A stretch of DNA of 64,000 bases from Phoenix dactylifera (GCF_009389715.1 NC_052407.1:8032475-8096474), one strand, 5' to 3'; numbered from the stretch's first letter, positions 1 to 13,220 are shown. Numbers and translations are program-made. The notes: a model not told the origin generated them from the letters alone.

Positions 1-1997
1 CCACATAGCAGATCTCAACTTTGAGTTAACAGCCAGCATTCAACATGTAAAGAGAAGATTACTCCTTTACTCCATGATTCTAAAAGGTGCTTTGGACAGC
101 ATGCAGAGTTCAGATAAGGACTTTTATCTTATAACTATAAGTATCAATATCAGTTATTTGTTATCCTATGGCCAAGGTTCAAAATACCAGGGATTGATAT
201 CGTATCAACAGAGTGTGGATAACGCATGCCAGCAAAGTATACTTATTGGTACGCATAATATACCGCAAACACCCTTTGTACAGCCTTTCTTGGCTGCAAA
301 ATTTTGGTTAGAGAATTCTTTTTCAGTCATGTTTTCTTATCCAAAAGCTCAATAGTTGCAAGAAATAAGAGAGGACCATCGAGTCAAATTCCCTGGTCAA
401 GGTGTTTTGTGTGCTAAGTCATAAACATGCAGAAATATTACATAGTATCACATAATTTGAATTATAAAATACATTTTAAAGACATATATCATATCAGCAA
501 TCGAAATGCAAGTAAACAAAGAAATAATATATTTATAATATTGTTTAACAGTAATAGCTCATACAACCCAAGATCATCCAAATATCATTACTATTGTCAA
601 TGATCACAAACTAGCCACTAGTTTACTTATCCATATATTCCTATCAATTATTTAATTTTTCAAAACTTTTATAGCATGACCATACCGAGCCAGTAATATA
701 CCAATAAGGTACCCGCAACAAGATAATTCATTTTACCAATATAGATCCAAACATCCATACATGTACATGTATACAAATACATATATACACACATGATACC
801 CTCTCAAACACCATTCTTTAATTTGCAAAAAAAAAAATTTATGAACAATCTAGCTCATAGCAATTCATAAACATCAAAAATGATCTCTGATTCAATAAAA
901 TAACAATTATCACCTTGAGAACAAAAAAGATAGATATGATCTAATTTTGCTAACAAACATGCCAAATAATACCCTACAATATAATCACGCACTCCATAAT
1001 AAATTATGGTTATTATGATCCAAATGAAGCAGATCTTTATAAACAAGGATAGATGTGCAAAGAAGATAATGACCAATGTGCTTTAATTGTATCCACTATA
1101 ATATTACCATTATATTATTTGTGCAAGCATGGGAGCACCAAACAGCTTTATACCAAAAATAGGTCATTTAAATGTCTATGGGTTTGCTTTTTCTCATTTT
1201 ACTCCACCACAAACCGGCACATTTTTTTGGAGGAAGCAAGAACTCAAAGTAGAGATGGCCTTGGCATAACCATTGTTGAATAAATATGACCAAGCGTATA
1301 CAAAAAGCATCACAATATTCAAGATAGTAGGGGCTAGAACTCAATGACCAACTTAAGTGTCAAAAGTGTAAAGTACTATGATACTACAAGTATTTATAGA
1401 CCCTGCTGGTCCATAGGGAACAGGACACATATTTGTGTTAGAATATGACAAGGATGAGAATACATAATATAAACTTGAAGCAAGTTACTAAAAGCATATT
1501 TGAAATATATCGGTTTGAAAGAGAAGATAGACCCCAATAGGAATGAACAATAAATAAAGATTCATGAGGCAACTCCCAATTAATTTGTACAAAGACTGGT
1601 TAGCAACGATTCAACAACTATTGTAAATAAGGGTTCATCAACTGATCCTCATTTAATTTGTATGGGGCTTGATGGCTATGACTAAACAAATCAAAACTAG
1701 AAAAAGAAGTATCCTATTGTGATTGCATGGATTTAAAACCAAACCACAATCTCAAAACATAAGAAAGTAAAATCAATCAAGACAAAGGACAGCATGAGTA
1801 ACTCCAAAAACTTAGATAATTAGCACTAAAATTATATAGAGAGGAAAACAAGAAGGGCTACTGGGTAAGAGATTTATGTCCATAGCTCGTAATTCACGAA
1901 GAGGAATTTCCAAAGAAGACAACAAAATTCATGGTAAGGCATCATAAAGTGCACGTAGTAAGAGATCATCAAAATTTGCAACGGTTCATAACCTTAC
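1..1997 (-). other. Intron of the DEK-like gene (left edge of window)
   Basis: This is downstream of the second DEK-like exon on the minus strand, so it should be intron. I searched the minus strand for the next conserved DEK block and did not find it, so the intron probably exceeds 2 kb. Around 170-260 there is a degenerate stretch rich in GTATC/GGTAC words next to CCAAGGTTC. It resembles the GTAC-rich repeat seen at 18.1-18.3 kb and 21.7-22.0 kb. No open frame here looks real. Confidence 0.45.
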
Positions 1998-2857
1998 CAT
2001 TTGGTATATCTTTTAGGGGAGTGCCACGGCCCTACAAAAGAAATGTTGAACAGAAAATAAATATTTCATTAAAAACACTGAAGATGAAGGAACCCACTAA
2101 AAATATATGAGGAAAAATTGAGCATGAATGTCTGCACCTTTTCAACTAGGAATTCCTTATTTGGCTCTTTCTCAATAACTTCAACGAGTCTTTCCACAGT
2201 TTTTCTCTCACGCACAGGGCGATCAATCGAAGATGGCGTAGGAGTACTCAGCAATTCCTTCGACTTTGTACCTCTTTGTTTCTTCGCCTTCGCTTCCTCT
2301 TTATCGCTGATCTTCTGACTCCTTGCCCTTTTTCTCTTTAACCCTTCCACCTTATTGTCATCAACCTTCTTCTCCATATTTTCATTATCTTCTTTCACAT
2401 CATCCGCCTCTTTCAACTTTGAATCCGCTCCTCCCTCTTCTTCTCCAACTTCTTTGACCCCATCTTCCTCATCTCTAGAGTCATCCGCATCCACCATTTT
2501 CACATCCTTGCCTTCCACTGTTTTCACATCCTCAGCATCTACCATTTTCACATCTTCAGCTTCTCCTGTATTCACGTCCTCAGTTTTCTTTTCGTCTTTT
2601 CCTTCTTCTTCAACTTCTACTTTTTTCATGCCATTTTCCTCACTTTCCTTCTTTCCTTCCATATCTTTCTTATCTTCAACATCCTTATTCTGGTCTCCAA
2701 CCTTTTTCTCAACTCCATCCTTTTTTTCATCTCCATTATTCTTTTCCTCACTGTTCTTTTCAGCAACAGCCTCCACACCCACATCCTCAGGGAGGGGGGC
2801 AGACCCATTGGCCATCTTAGCTGCTTCCACTTCAGATGCTGGCTCTGGTCCAGACAT
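1998..2857 (-). CDS. DEK domain chromatin-associated protein, N-terminal part (gene continues off the left edge)
   Basis: DEK-family proteins bind DNA and chromatin in the nucleus and affect topology, histone binding and transcription. Two coding exons are visible: 2857-2138 (240 codons, ends in phase 0 before a GTGCAG donor) and 2031-1998 (after a TTTTGTAG acceptor, ends before GTAAGG). The start is the ATG at 2857, in context AATCAGGATG; upstream in-frame codons lack ATG. Residues about 20-175 are an acidic Lys/Glu-rich low-complexity region with near-repeats of EDVKMVDA. Basic nuclear-localisation-like clusters follow (LKRKRARSQK, KAKKQR). The family signature is RPVRERKTVERLVEVIEK, continuing across the intron as GRGTPLKDIPN. 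The SAP-like core and C-terminal DEK domain lie outside the window. The family call is firm; which paralogue is unknown. Confidence 0.85.
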
Positions 2858-3708
2858 CCTGATTGCTTCCAAAGTTATAATGTCAATGGAGTAATTATCA
2901 GATCGGAACTTCTAACTTATCAAGATTCCGTTAACATAATGACTGAAATCATGCACATGGGAAACTCATTAATTAATGCAAACCGAGAACAATAAAATCC
3001 ACGATAACAACGAATATACCTTTTATAACACAAAATATGAAATCACCGATTGCAGAAGCTCATTAGCTATCAAAAACTGAAGCAAAGTCCGAATAGAAAA
3101 ATAACTATTAAAATATATGGACATCATATTGGAGAAAGAAAGTATGTACAGGCAAATTGAATAAAAAATCAACATGTTCAAGGAATAACAAATAGAATCA
3201 CAAAGAGCAGAGATGCCAAAAGGTAGGCTGACAAACCTTATCAAAATAAATCGCATATTTTTTCAAGACACCAACTTTTATCAACCTAAAGACCAGGGAA
3301 ACAGCATAGAAACCTTAAAACATGAAACAACGATAAAAGACATCTCCAAGGTTAGTGCAGGAACAAACACTCAAGTAGCGAGCATAAAGTTGATCCTTTG
3401 AGACCCCAGAGACCGGAAAAGAGAAGGAAAGCTGCAGAACCAGCAATCTGCCCCCACCACAAATGGCAAGAAGTGCTTCAGATTAGAAAAACTACCCAAA
3501 TCTTATAAAATCAGAGAAAAACTTTTAAAAGAGTCCCTTCAGACACCAAAAAAACGCGAAATAAAAGAAGGAAAATATCACCTTCATGCCGAATTTTCGA
3601 AACCCTAGCTCGATAGAACGAACTTTTTCCATGCAATAACCTCAAAAAATCAGAAAACTCCAAGAAAATGCTCTATATCTCATCACGACAGAGTGAGTAG
3701 ACACTTAC
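2858..3708 (-). other. 5'UTR intron of the DEK-like gene
   Basis: On the minus strand a good donor (AT, then GTAAGTG) starts at 3708, between the putative transcription start and the coding ATG. The acceptor is probably the CAG just before GATG near 2859, but its pyrimidine tract is weak, so the 3' boundary is uncertain. I see no other gene or element in this AT-rich stretch. Confidence 0.5.
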
Positions 3709-3846
3709 ATAAGATCTCAGAGCAGTCGAATCGACGAAAATTGGCAGTGGATCTTCTCGCCCCTCTCCCTCGAGAGAGCGAGCTAGCGAACGAAAGAACT
3801 TAATTTTTCCCTCCTCGACGCGCCCTCATATTTCTTCTCCGCCTTC

Positions 3847-3852
3847 TTTATA
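3847..3852 (-). promoter_or_regulatory. TATA box of the DEK-like gene
   Basis: The minus strand reads GGACTATAAAG, followed within about 30-60 bases by GA/CT-rich leader sequence and then the 5'UTR donor at 3708. The position fits a core promoter with transcription starting near 3820. This is a motif call only. Confidence 0.5.
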
Positions 3853-5711
3853 GTCCGGACTCCAAGCCGAAGTCCATTACGGTTTTATTGACGTGTCGGG
3901 TCCAAGCGTCACCGTCGAGCTGAGAGACGCACCACGTCCGATCCCTCGCTTCAAAATCTGGGCGAGTTTCTTAAAGGGTCTCTGCTTGGGTGTTTATTTC
4001 CTTTTTTTTGGATAAAAGAAATGCTTCTCGAACGTACGGTCGAGATCTGTTGGTTGCCTATTGCTAAAACGTCCGTTGGTTTCTTGTCGGCGCGCCACGT
4101 GTAATACTTTCAGGATCGCCACAAGGCGGATCGGACAGTCCTGCCCTTTGCAACCGTTTGATTCTAAGGTCGTTGTGGTGGGGCAACCTGTCGCTAAGTC
4201 ATAAGTTGTTTTTTTTTTTCTCTCTTTCATCAGAGTTACAAGCTGTTTAAGAAGTTAAAGTGCCATATACCGCATTTGATTTATCCAAAAAAGCTCAATG
4301 CTAGCTCGAGCACAATGCACGATGATAAAGATTTTTTGAAGACATAGATGAGTAAATATTGATTCAAGATCACAAATAAAATTGGAATGTTTGATTACAA
4401 CAAAGAAAAGAGAAAAAAATTGCTTGTTCTAATTAATTCTGAAATAAATGTGAATGGATGGTTGTCTGTTGTCCAAATAAGTTAGAACTTTTTTACAACT
4501 TTATCAAAATGTTAATAACTCCGTTACATACTACTATGAACTCCACTATTATAATGCACAAACTATGAGAAATTTCTCTTGCAGTGTTGCAGAACTGCCG
4601 CAAACTACTTTGTTGCAAACCTGCACAAACGCCACTCCCTTCATATTTATATATTTGTTTTATTTTTCTCTCTTTTCTATTTGAAAGTAAGACTCATAAG
4701 TGTAAGTTGTATTGGAGAAGTTAATTGAGATTCGAGACCATATAGGAATGCAGCTCCATTATTGAGTTCAGCAACAATTATAAAGTTAAAAGATCCATCT
4801 CAACCTTTTACATATCTAAGTGGGCAAGAAAAAAATAAAATGTCTCGTTAATTTTCTTTTCCTCCTTTATTATCTTTATACTCCATTGTCTAGTCCACCA
4901 CCTAGTCCATTCTTGGCCCTTACCCCTTCCATCCTAACCATCATAAAGGAATTAGAACAACTAATTGGTTCTATCTTCTATGTCTTTATTCCTTTGAACC
5001 CTTCTAAAAGAATATTAATCATCTTTTAACTATCTCCCTATACATTCAAAAATATTGCTATAAATAGGAAAAGGGATAGAAGCAAGAGATATCAAGGTCG
5101 AGGCAGAGAAGAGGGGCAGAGAAGATTGAAATGTCATGGCTCAAGAGACCTCAATTTGGTTGGAATCACGAGCATTGGTGCCAAATTTAGAACCAGATAG
5201 CAGTAATTTTCTATTTATTAGGATGAAAAACATGATTGGAGGCAGAAAGGGCCATGACTAGAACTCACGAAGGTTGCGATGGAAGCAAGGAGGGTCAGTA
5301 ACAAAGGTGGCAATTGGAATGGAGCCAATGATAGATAGGGTGATGGAGTCACTAGTTTCCTTAAAGTGCAAAAAGAAAAAAAAGGAGGACAAGTGACTTT
5401 ACCGGCTATTTTGGTTTCCTTTAATTATTTGGACATGTGGATGTCTTAAATGAACTCTTCAAATTTATATTATTAGGGAGCCAAATTTTACCTGTTTTCT
5501 ATCTTTTTTCTTTGGATACAATGGGGCTTATGGATGAAGAACTTTGGAAAACTATCTACGTTAACTGTCTAAAGTGCCCATGCATGAGACATCGTCTGTT
5601 GTCAACATCTCTCTATATTTATTTGTTTATTTACTTCTCTCTTTTTTATGTGAAAATGAGGCCTATAACTAGAACTTGCTAAAGAAATTAGTTAGGACTT
5701 GAAAACATGTA
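3853..5711. other. Intergenic, no gene recognised
   Basis: This is the upstream flank of the DEK-like gene. It is AT-rich with short open frames on both strands that lack any recognisable domain or codon pattern. No RNA gene or intact transposon was seen. Confidence 0.5.
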
Positions 5712-7727
5712 CACTACACCAAATATAATCTATTCCCCCATTTATTATTGGGATATATGAAAATCATCGCCACAAAAGTTTATTACCACATGTATCCATA
5801 AACATCACTATGAATTTGATTTTGCAATTTTTAACATGACCTAATTTACAAAGCATTATATTATTACACTTTTTATTACATTTACAAATATAGCAATATA
5901 CCTACTCTAGTAAATATCATAATAGATTTATTAAAAATAATAAAAAGATAAAAAAGCCACCGCTTGTGTTACATCTACATGCATCTAATTTTTTTAAGAA
6001 ATATAGCTTTCCAAATTTTCAAAGAAGAAACAATCTAGACTTTCCAAATACAGTTATTTTCCTTCTCACCATGTTGTTTTCTCATAAACCTTACATCCCC
6101 ATTGCGCCACCCCAGATATGGATTCCTCTTTTTCTCTTCCCTCCACTTTGGTGTTACTCGTTCATCATTGCTCGTCACAATAGAATCAACTAATTAGGAT
6201 CCAACTACAACAAATAATCTTTGTTCGCTCTTTCATCTGATTGTCATTTTTTTTTGTTTCATGCTAGTGATTGATAGAAAGTCCTAGTTTTTATTAAATC
6301 CTAATTCTCATAAACAAAGAATCCTAAATAATATTAAGAATCAACAACTACTGAAATCATGTTAAGCATAGACCATTGCACGAGGAAGGTTGAGCGGTGA
6401 GGAGTGGAGGCGGAGGAGGCCAAGAGACTGAAGATGAGGCGACATAGGGTGAAGGTGGACTTATTTGGTGAAGTGGGAGGTCTATTATGCTTGGATAGGA
6501 TGATCTTAAGGGGAGGTGGGATGTAGCAAGGGTCTGAAACAAAGTATCTCCAGCCAAGGGGGCTAAAACAAGGAGCGGAAGGTGGTGACCGGTGGAGGTA
6601 GAGGAGGCCAATGAAGGCATAGGAGGCTAGTGTCTCACTACCAGTTGAAGGTATTGAGTGGGAAACTTGATGCAGCAAGGGCTTGATGCAAGCTTCTTCG
6701 GCGAAGTTCGACCAAGAGAGGAATGGGAGGTCAACAAGAGGTGGATGTGAAAAAAACCAACAAAGGTAGGGGAGGGTCTTGTGCCTGGCAAGGAAGAGAT
6801 TGAGGGGTAAGTGGGAAGTGGCGATTGCCTGAGGTGGAGAATATTTCTAATGAGATTGATGGGGGAGGACATGAGAGTATAGGTCTAGTGGCGGTGCTCA
6901 AGTAGCAATCATTGGAGAATAGAAAAAAAAACTCCAAACCTTTGAGGGTTTCCGAAGGAATTGAGGCCTCAAATCAATTGTAATAAGGATTGGTGGGATA
7001 TCCCAAAAAACGATTGTGGGGTATCCAGTATATAGACTCTAATAACAATAATAAAAGTTGGATAGGAACAATTCACTCTTTAATTGATATCCTTTCATGA
7101 AGAAAACTTATCAAAATACGATTTAGTGGAAATCTAGAAGAAATTTGATAATTTAGAACATGATAATTGTAATGATACTTGAAAGAAAAATCAATAATAT
7201 TCAACTAGGATAAATTATATTATATTAATTGATTTAGGTTAGAATTGATATATTATGGCTGGACAAATCTGCTCAGCATTTTAATATATTGAGGATCCTA
7301 GAGTTTAAGAGACATCAACCGTTCAAATGAGATAATAATAGGCAAAAATTGCTCCCTATGATAGGCAAGTTTAAGTATATCATTTTAGCATATTCTTCAT
7401 TAGTAATATCTATAAAAACACACTTGAATATTTTACTTTTGCTTCTTATTATTAGTTATTGCATTTTATATTTAGACAACACACTTATTATTTTCCAAAA
7501 GACATACTATTAGCTAATTGTGTATTGCCAAATTATTTCCATTTTTCATAAGAATTTATCACAAATTGTTTATATTATTCAAGTGACTACTATAAAAAAA
7601 GTTCAGACGTAATTTTACTGTATTAAATGATCATCATTGATGTAGTTTTCTTTTATGCCACTTATTTATATTCTAAGTTGCTTCTATTTTGTATACAAAT
7701 AAAAGAGAGTTTATAAAAATATAATTG
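5712..7727 (+). mobile_element. Possible 5' non-coding part of a CACTA element
   Basis: CACTACACCAAATA at 5712 is the kind of sequence that begins plant CACTA (En/Spm) elements, and a decayed CACTA transposase lies about 2 kb downstream on the same strand. A second CACTA-like start, ACTACTATAAAAAAAG near 7586, is an alternative left end. No matching right end with a 3-bp target duplication was found. The stretch has no convincing gene. Confidence 0.3.
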
Positions 7728-10318
7728 ATGGCTAAAAGTTGGATACATGAGCCACACAAAGTTAGTGCAAGATATTTGGAACGTCTTTCTAGCTTTTTAG
7801 AATTTCTATTAAGGTCTTATGAGGATGGTCATATTGCTTGTTCTTGCATAAAGCGCGTCAATAAACTTTATTATACTTAAAGATGTTATCATGGAGCATG
7901 CATTGACTCCTAAACTTGGTCATGCTTATACTCATTGAACAACTATGATGCAATGGCACTTTGATAGCTATAAGAATGATTGTGCTTAAGATATCCAATT
8001 GATGATTGTGCATAGAAGTGGTTTGATGCTTAATACTTCGCCTTAGCCATAGTACATGGCCGATTGTCATAATTCCATAAACTTACCACCATAGATATGC
8101 ATGAAGCAACCATCTTTCATGTTGTCATTGCTCGATTCTAGATCAAAGTCACCACAAAATAATATTAATATCTAGTTGCTGCCTTTAATTGACGAGCTGG
8201 AGAAGCTATGGGATAGTGGAACGGAAACATATGATATTGCTAAAAAGTAGAATTTTTGGATGCATATTGCAAATTTTTCGAATTTTTGGAATGATGCTTA
8301 ATACTCCGATTCTTGCGTATGGATCAACCATTTTGAAGTGACAACCGCAAATTTAATGAAAACAAAGAACGGTATATGGCACGAATTTCACCACTTAGAT
8401 CTAATATTTTGGAAGGCTTGGAATTAGTAATTGGATGAGGGTTAGTTGACTTGGCACAAGTAAAAGAGGCATAGAAGAAGAAAAGCATATTTTTGCTAGG
8501 GGTACAATTTGCTTCAACATAACTTTGATGTTGTGCATATCGTGTAGAATGTGTGTGACAATTGTTAGATACATTGCTAAACATGGATAAAAAAAAAGAA
8601 AGATAATTTAAAGTCGCATTTTGATCTTAGAGAAATGGATATAAGGAGCGTGCTTCAACCAAAGGAGCTTCCAAATGAAAAAATGTTCTTTCTCTCAGCT
8701 TGCTACACTCTATCTTCAATAAAAAAAGAACACATGCTTGGAGTGTTGAAAGGATTGAAAGTGCTAGATAGCTATTTATCAAACATTTTAAGATAAAGCA
8801 ACGTAAAAATTATGGGACTTAAAAATCAAGATTATCGCATCTTGATGCAGGATTTTCTTCCAATATCTATAAGAGTTCTAAATGACCAAGTAAATAAAGC
8901 AATAATTGATCTATGCGTTTATTTTCAGAATATATATTCCAAAGTACTCAAAGTAAGCCCTCTTGAAGAACTAGAGGCACAAACAGGAGAAATACTTTCT
9001 TACATGGAAATGATTTTTTCTCCATATTTTTTCATTATTATGGTGCATTTGATCATTCATTTGGCTTCTGAGACGAAGCCTACCGGACCAGTGCCTTATT
9101 AATGGATGTACCCAATTGAGAGGTGTGTTTTAAAATTTTGTCTCTTTTTGATTTCACATGTTCATTATCTTGTACTATTGTAGTGCTGATATAGTTTAAT
9201 TAGTAGTACATTCTTGTTAACTGTTAAATCCTATGTTCGAAAAAAAGCCCATCATGAAGGTTCAATTGCATAGAGATATTTAGTAGAGGACTCCATATAA
9301 TTTTCTTCAAGATACTTTGAAGGTATTGAGATAAAGTTTAGTCGATCATTTTGGAATATGGATAGCTTGTTCTTGAACCTATGCAAGATGCACCTTTGCT
9401 TATTATAGCCGGTCATCCTATAGAAAAAGTGGCTAATATATTATTCTGGAGATAGAATAACCTTTGCTTATTATAGCACATCTGTGTATGCTATACAACC
9501 ATAACTTAGTCATTACATTCATCGAGTAAGTGCTAAGATTCTTAGTTAAATTGATTTTATGGCTCTTATGTAATAACCATACTAATTGGGTCAATTACTT
9601 ATTAATGAGCATTGGAGAGAGGTCAAGTGGCAACATCGCAACCATCATCCATCATAAATGGAGATAGAAAATGAATATAGCAAGCTTGAGGTCCAAACAA
9701 TGGGGCAAAAGGTCCAAAGGATATCTATCTTATTAGAAATAGAAGGTTTCGCACAGAAGATCAGAAGAAAAATAGGAGAACACAAAATATTGGAATTATC
9801 ATCACAACAAAGACATCAAGCTTACCAGATGATGTTGCCTTCTTTGGCAAGTTAATAGATAATTGAATTAAATTATTATGAGAGTTTTAAAGTTGCCTTA
9901 TTTAAGTGGGATTGGGTTGATGTAGAGTAGGGAAAAGGGTTGAAGAAAGATGTATTTGGATTCACACCTGTGAATTTCTCAAAGTTGGTGCATATAAGTG
10001 CAAATTTGGCCGATGACCTTTTTATTCTAGCATCACGGTGTTGCAAGTTTTTTATGTCGAATATCCATTGAATCCTAAATAGTGTGTTGTTGAGACAAAG
10101 ACTCGTGACTTATATGATATGGGTGAAGAATCATCCATCAAGACAAACAATGAGCATTTGTATATCAATGATGGGTTAAGGAAGGAATCTACACAAGCTT
10201 CACAAGATGAAGTAAATTGGATTAGGAATGATATCAACGACACGGCCATTGATTTAGGAAATGGAGTATATATAAACCTATATTGGATGAGGATACATAG
10301 TGCTTTTTATTTTAGTTA
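7728..10318 (+). pseudogene. Decayed CACTA (En/Spm) transposase, TNP2 type
   Basis: Conserved TNP2-type segments occur in the right order on the plus strand but in several frames with many stops. A transposase-associated N-terminus starts at the ATG at 7728 (MAKSWIHEPHK, then a C-x-C pair). Near 8185 is the transposase core PLIDELEKLWDSGTETYD. At 8630-9115 is a DUF4218-like segment (SACYTL, VGLKxxDYRILMQ-like, EMIFSP, MVHLIIHL, then WMYPIER after a stop). Near 9240 is a segment like KAHHEGSIA-RYLVED. At 9890-10130 is a DUF4216-like segment (ALFKCDWVDV, GFTPVNFSKL, TKTRDLYDMG). Family assignment rests on this order and on remembered family consensus. The gene is clearly dead. Confidence 0.72.
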
Positions 10319-10658
10319 GAAAGCTATAAGGAAAATATAACAGTTGGATGATTTTTCATGAACTTCTATTTCACTTGATATTAATTTGGTAAGCCACATT
10401 TGGTTAATTTAACATGTTATGATAACAACTATAATTAAAAATATACTCCAGTGGTTTTTTTATCTCTTGGTTGGGCCATTAATGATGGCCATAGAGCTGG
10501 AACCTCATACTCTGCAATGATGCTTGGGTGTTCTATCTACTCAATTCAATACTCCACCCATTATAACGCATTCATTCTAATCCTTATCATTATGTTGATT
10601 ACTGTTGAATGTTCCCATGAACTTTTGGAATAAAATGGTCAAGATTTCCGTACCTAGT

Positions 10659-10694
<36 letters not shown>

Positions 10695-11529
10695 GCGCGC
10701 GCGCATGAGCACGCTTGTCTCTCGGTGTGTTTGTGTATCTCTATCACTCCATGTGCATGCACGTATGCATGCGCATGCGAGTGAGCATGTGGACGACTTA
10801 TAGCCAACAAGCAGCTTGTTTGTTTCTTTATGCATATGAAACTTCTCCGAAAAAAGACTATAGTTATAGTAATAGTCTGAAGAATGTCACAAAAAGTTCA
10901 TTTAGAAGCCCTCTAGTTTTTCAACTATATGTTGTTCGTTAACTTATTATGAAGTAAGGAGGAAGTCTAACATGAGGGCACCAACAGGTTGAGTTGATAA
11001 ATTTATTAGTTGGATACCTGCCAAGTATATTTTTGATACTGTCATTAATACCGATTTGGCCAGGCTTAGTTAAAACAAAGAGGAATAAGGCTAATATGTA
11101 ACAAAGATACTAAAAGAATGGTGAATGCTATACATAACAAAGATACAAAATTTAGAAGGTACAAATGCCTCATGTTAACCACATCAATATTGTTGTCATG
11201 ATATCAACAAATTCACAGAGTCTTAGAATGCAACAGGCAACTCTAAATACAGATTACAGAGGCATAGTCATGGAACCTTAATTACGGATCGTATAAACTT
11301 CAGATGTTATGCGTGCATGAGAAACTACAATATTTATAGTATTTGACATCTTCATAGCATTTGTTGTATTCTTCTCCTACGTCAACGAGAAGGACGAGAA
11401 GGGTTCAGTGTTAAAACTTTATATACAAGATTCTGTATTCGAAGTTCCAAGCTTGTGTTCCTTGCAAAGAGTCTCGGAACATCTGATAAAAAGTCATATA
11501 CAAACGGTTAGGCTCAATAGTTATGACAC
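10319..11529. other. Intergenic, with one compound microsatellite
   Basis: Apart from the (CT)n-(GC)n microsatellite at 10663-10705 nothing stands out. The open frames across it are products of the dinucleotide repeat. This may include the 3' end of the CACTA relic, but no terminus was recognised. Confidence 0.4.
10663..10705. repeat. Compound microsatellite (CT)14 then GTGCGCGC
   Basis: A pure CT run passes directly into alternating GT/GC, followed by further purine-pyrimidine alternation (GCATGCAC words) to about 10790. The same CT to GT to GC arrangement occurs at 36377-36445. Confidence 0.9.
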
Positions 11530-11859
11530 CATTCCTTCATTTTTATTTTTATTTTTATTTCTGCTCGAGCGGGCGATTCATACCTGTCAAGTACGAATAC
11601 ACCCAATAAAATCAGAAAACAAAATATCTCGGAACGTCCGAGGTAGCTCCCCATCCCCAACCCATAAAGTACTACCTGTATGGCTGGTCGCATAAGCAGC
11701 CATCCAGTCCGCAGCCCCATTAGCTTCTCGAAATATATACTTGGCCGAAAAGGCTCCTCCATCCTTCGTCATTGCCCAGATATCTTGGAGTAATGGGTGG
11801 TCGCGACCAACACCCCTTGGACCTCCTCGAATCCAACGTTTTATAACGCCATTCTTCAT
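11530..11859 (-). mobile_element. LINE 3' end: RNase H fragment and A-rich tail
   Basis: The minus-strand frame 11859-11590 reads like the C-terminal RNase H domain found in plant non-LTR polyproteins and related reverse-transcriptase-like proteins: HPLLQDIWAM, then FREANGAADWMAAYA, the usual 'YREANxxAD' signature. About 30 bases past it the minus strand becomes AAATAAAAATAAAAATAAAAATG (plus strand 11538-11560), a typical A-rich LINE tail. The element is 5' truncated; no reverse transcriptase domain was seen upstream. Confidence 0.65.
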
Positions 11860-12066
11860 ATTACAATTACATGACTACATATTACTGCTTCCCTACGAAG
11901 GATAAAATGAATTTTCGCATTAAGTTTGTGTGAACAGGCCACATACTGCACAGCAACTGATCCCCAGACTAGGATTTTGACCGTTGTATCTTAATTTGTG
12001 TAACATTCTTTGTCAAAATCTCCGAAGTTATTGACACAAATATCTTAATCCACACATTCACAATTT

Positions 12067-12071
12067 GATAT
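12067..12071. repeat. Target site duplication, left copy (GATAT)
   Basis: GATAT immediately precedes the LTR start TGTCACGCC and is repeated exactly after its end at 14257-14261. Confidence 0.85.
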
Positions 12072-12490
12072 TGTCACGCCCCGAATTCGGTTCATGACAC
12101 GGCCGTGTTATTGCCAAGTTAAGCATACAATAACACACAGCCACTTTAAATCTTCAAATTGTAAACAACTATATTCATGAAAGTTATTAAATGTTCATGT
12201 ATTAAAATCCATACAAAGCTTCTAAAAACAATATCAACATTTAACATTCACCTTTCCCATAACCCTGGAGTATGTTACGCTCCTTGTTCCTAGCATCTCC
12301 TATTCATCTGTAAAGACATAAATAGAATGATGTGAGCTATAAAGCCCAGTAAGTAAACAAGCATAATCTTATCGGATCAAGCATAATATTCTTCATACTA
12401 GTACATTATTTTAAGAAACTAAAGGTTGTAATAAAGTAAACACTTTATACAACATATAATCGAACCAGACTTAAAACTTGTCTTTATTCC

Positions 12491-12600
12491 ATGCTTTGAA
12501 ATCCGTACTTATCATTATTCTTGCTTTGAAATCCGTACTTATCATTATTCATGCTTTGAAATCTGTGCTGTCATTATTCATGCTTTGAAATCTGTGCTTG
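12491..12600. repeat. 30-bp tandem repeat, four units, inside the solo LTR
   Basis: Units beginning WTGCTTTGAAATC start at 12491, 12521, 12551 and 12580, so the period is 30, 30 and 29 bases. The last two units share the substitution TCTGTGCT. Confidence 0.85.
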
Positions 12601-12680
12601 TAATAAAGTAAACATTTCATATAATCCAACCAGTCATAAAACTATGCAAGTCCATTTATGCAACTTCATAAATATGATTA

Positions 12681-12755
12681 TACATCATAAAACTTTTGCC
12701 ATTTATACATCATAAAACTTTTGCCATTTATGCATCATAAAACCTTTGCCATTTA
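12681..12755. repeat. 25-bp tandem repeat, three units, inside the solo LTR
   Basis: Units beginning with TACATCATAA or TGCATCATAA start at 12681, 12706 and 12731 and differ at one or two positions. Confidence 0.85.
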
Positions 12756-13064
12756 TTTAATTGGGTTCTGAATAAGGCCCTTGGCCTGATTTAATTACTG
12801 GCCCACTTATATTCAGCCCCAAAAACACTATTGGTTAATTTATAATTATACCTTATCAGTTCTAGTTAATTTAAAGAGAACCTAGCCTCAAACTATATTC
12901 AATATAGTCCCTATATTAAAATTTGAGCTCTTCAGGCCCAGTTAGTTTTGGTTTTAAGAACACTGGGCTCGGACCAGGGCCCAGCCTGGCCTCAGGCTTC
13001 TAAAGCCAAATTTATTTGAAGCCCACTCCGGAATCAGGCCCATTTCGGCCCACAGCTATTTTTT

Positions 13065-13220
13065 ATTTATTTTTCTTTCTTCTTTTCTTTTCTTTCTTTT
13101 CTTCTTTTCTTTTCTTTTCTTTTCTTCTTTTTCTTTTCTTTTCCTTTTTCTTTCTTTTTTTCTTCTCTTCTCCCTTCCCGAACCTTCTTCTTCTTCCTTC
13201 TTCTTCTTTCCGTCCCGATC
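13065..13220. repeat. Long TTTTC/TTC pyrimidine tract inside the solo LTR
   Basis: An almost uninterrupted C/T stretch on the plus strand, which gives artificial Phe/Leu/Ser-rich and Lys/Arg/Glu-rich frames on the two strands. Confidence 0.8.

Noticed and set aside
74-355. A 93-codon plus-strand frame at the left edge
   Set aside because: No domain; it lies in the antisense of a DEK intron and overlaps a degenerate repeat.
2355-2894. Plus-strand Ser/Phe-rich frame of 179 codons
   Set aside because: It is the complement of the DEK acidic Lys/Glu-rich exon.
6334-6937. Pro/Ser/Leu-rich minus-strand frames
   Set aside because: Low-complexity and overlapping in two registers, with no domain.
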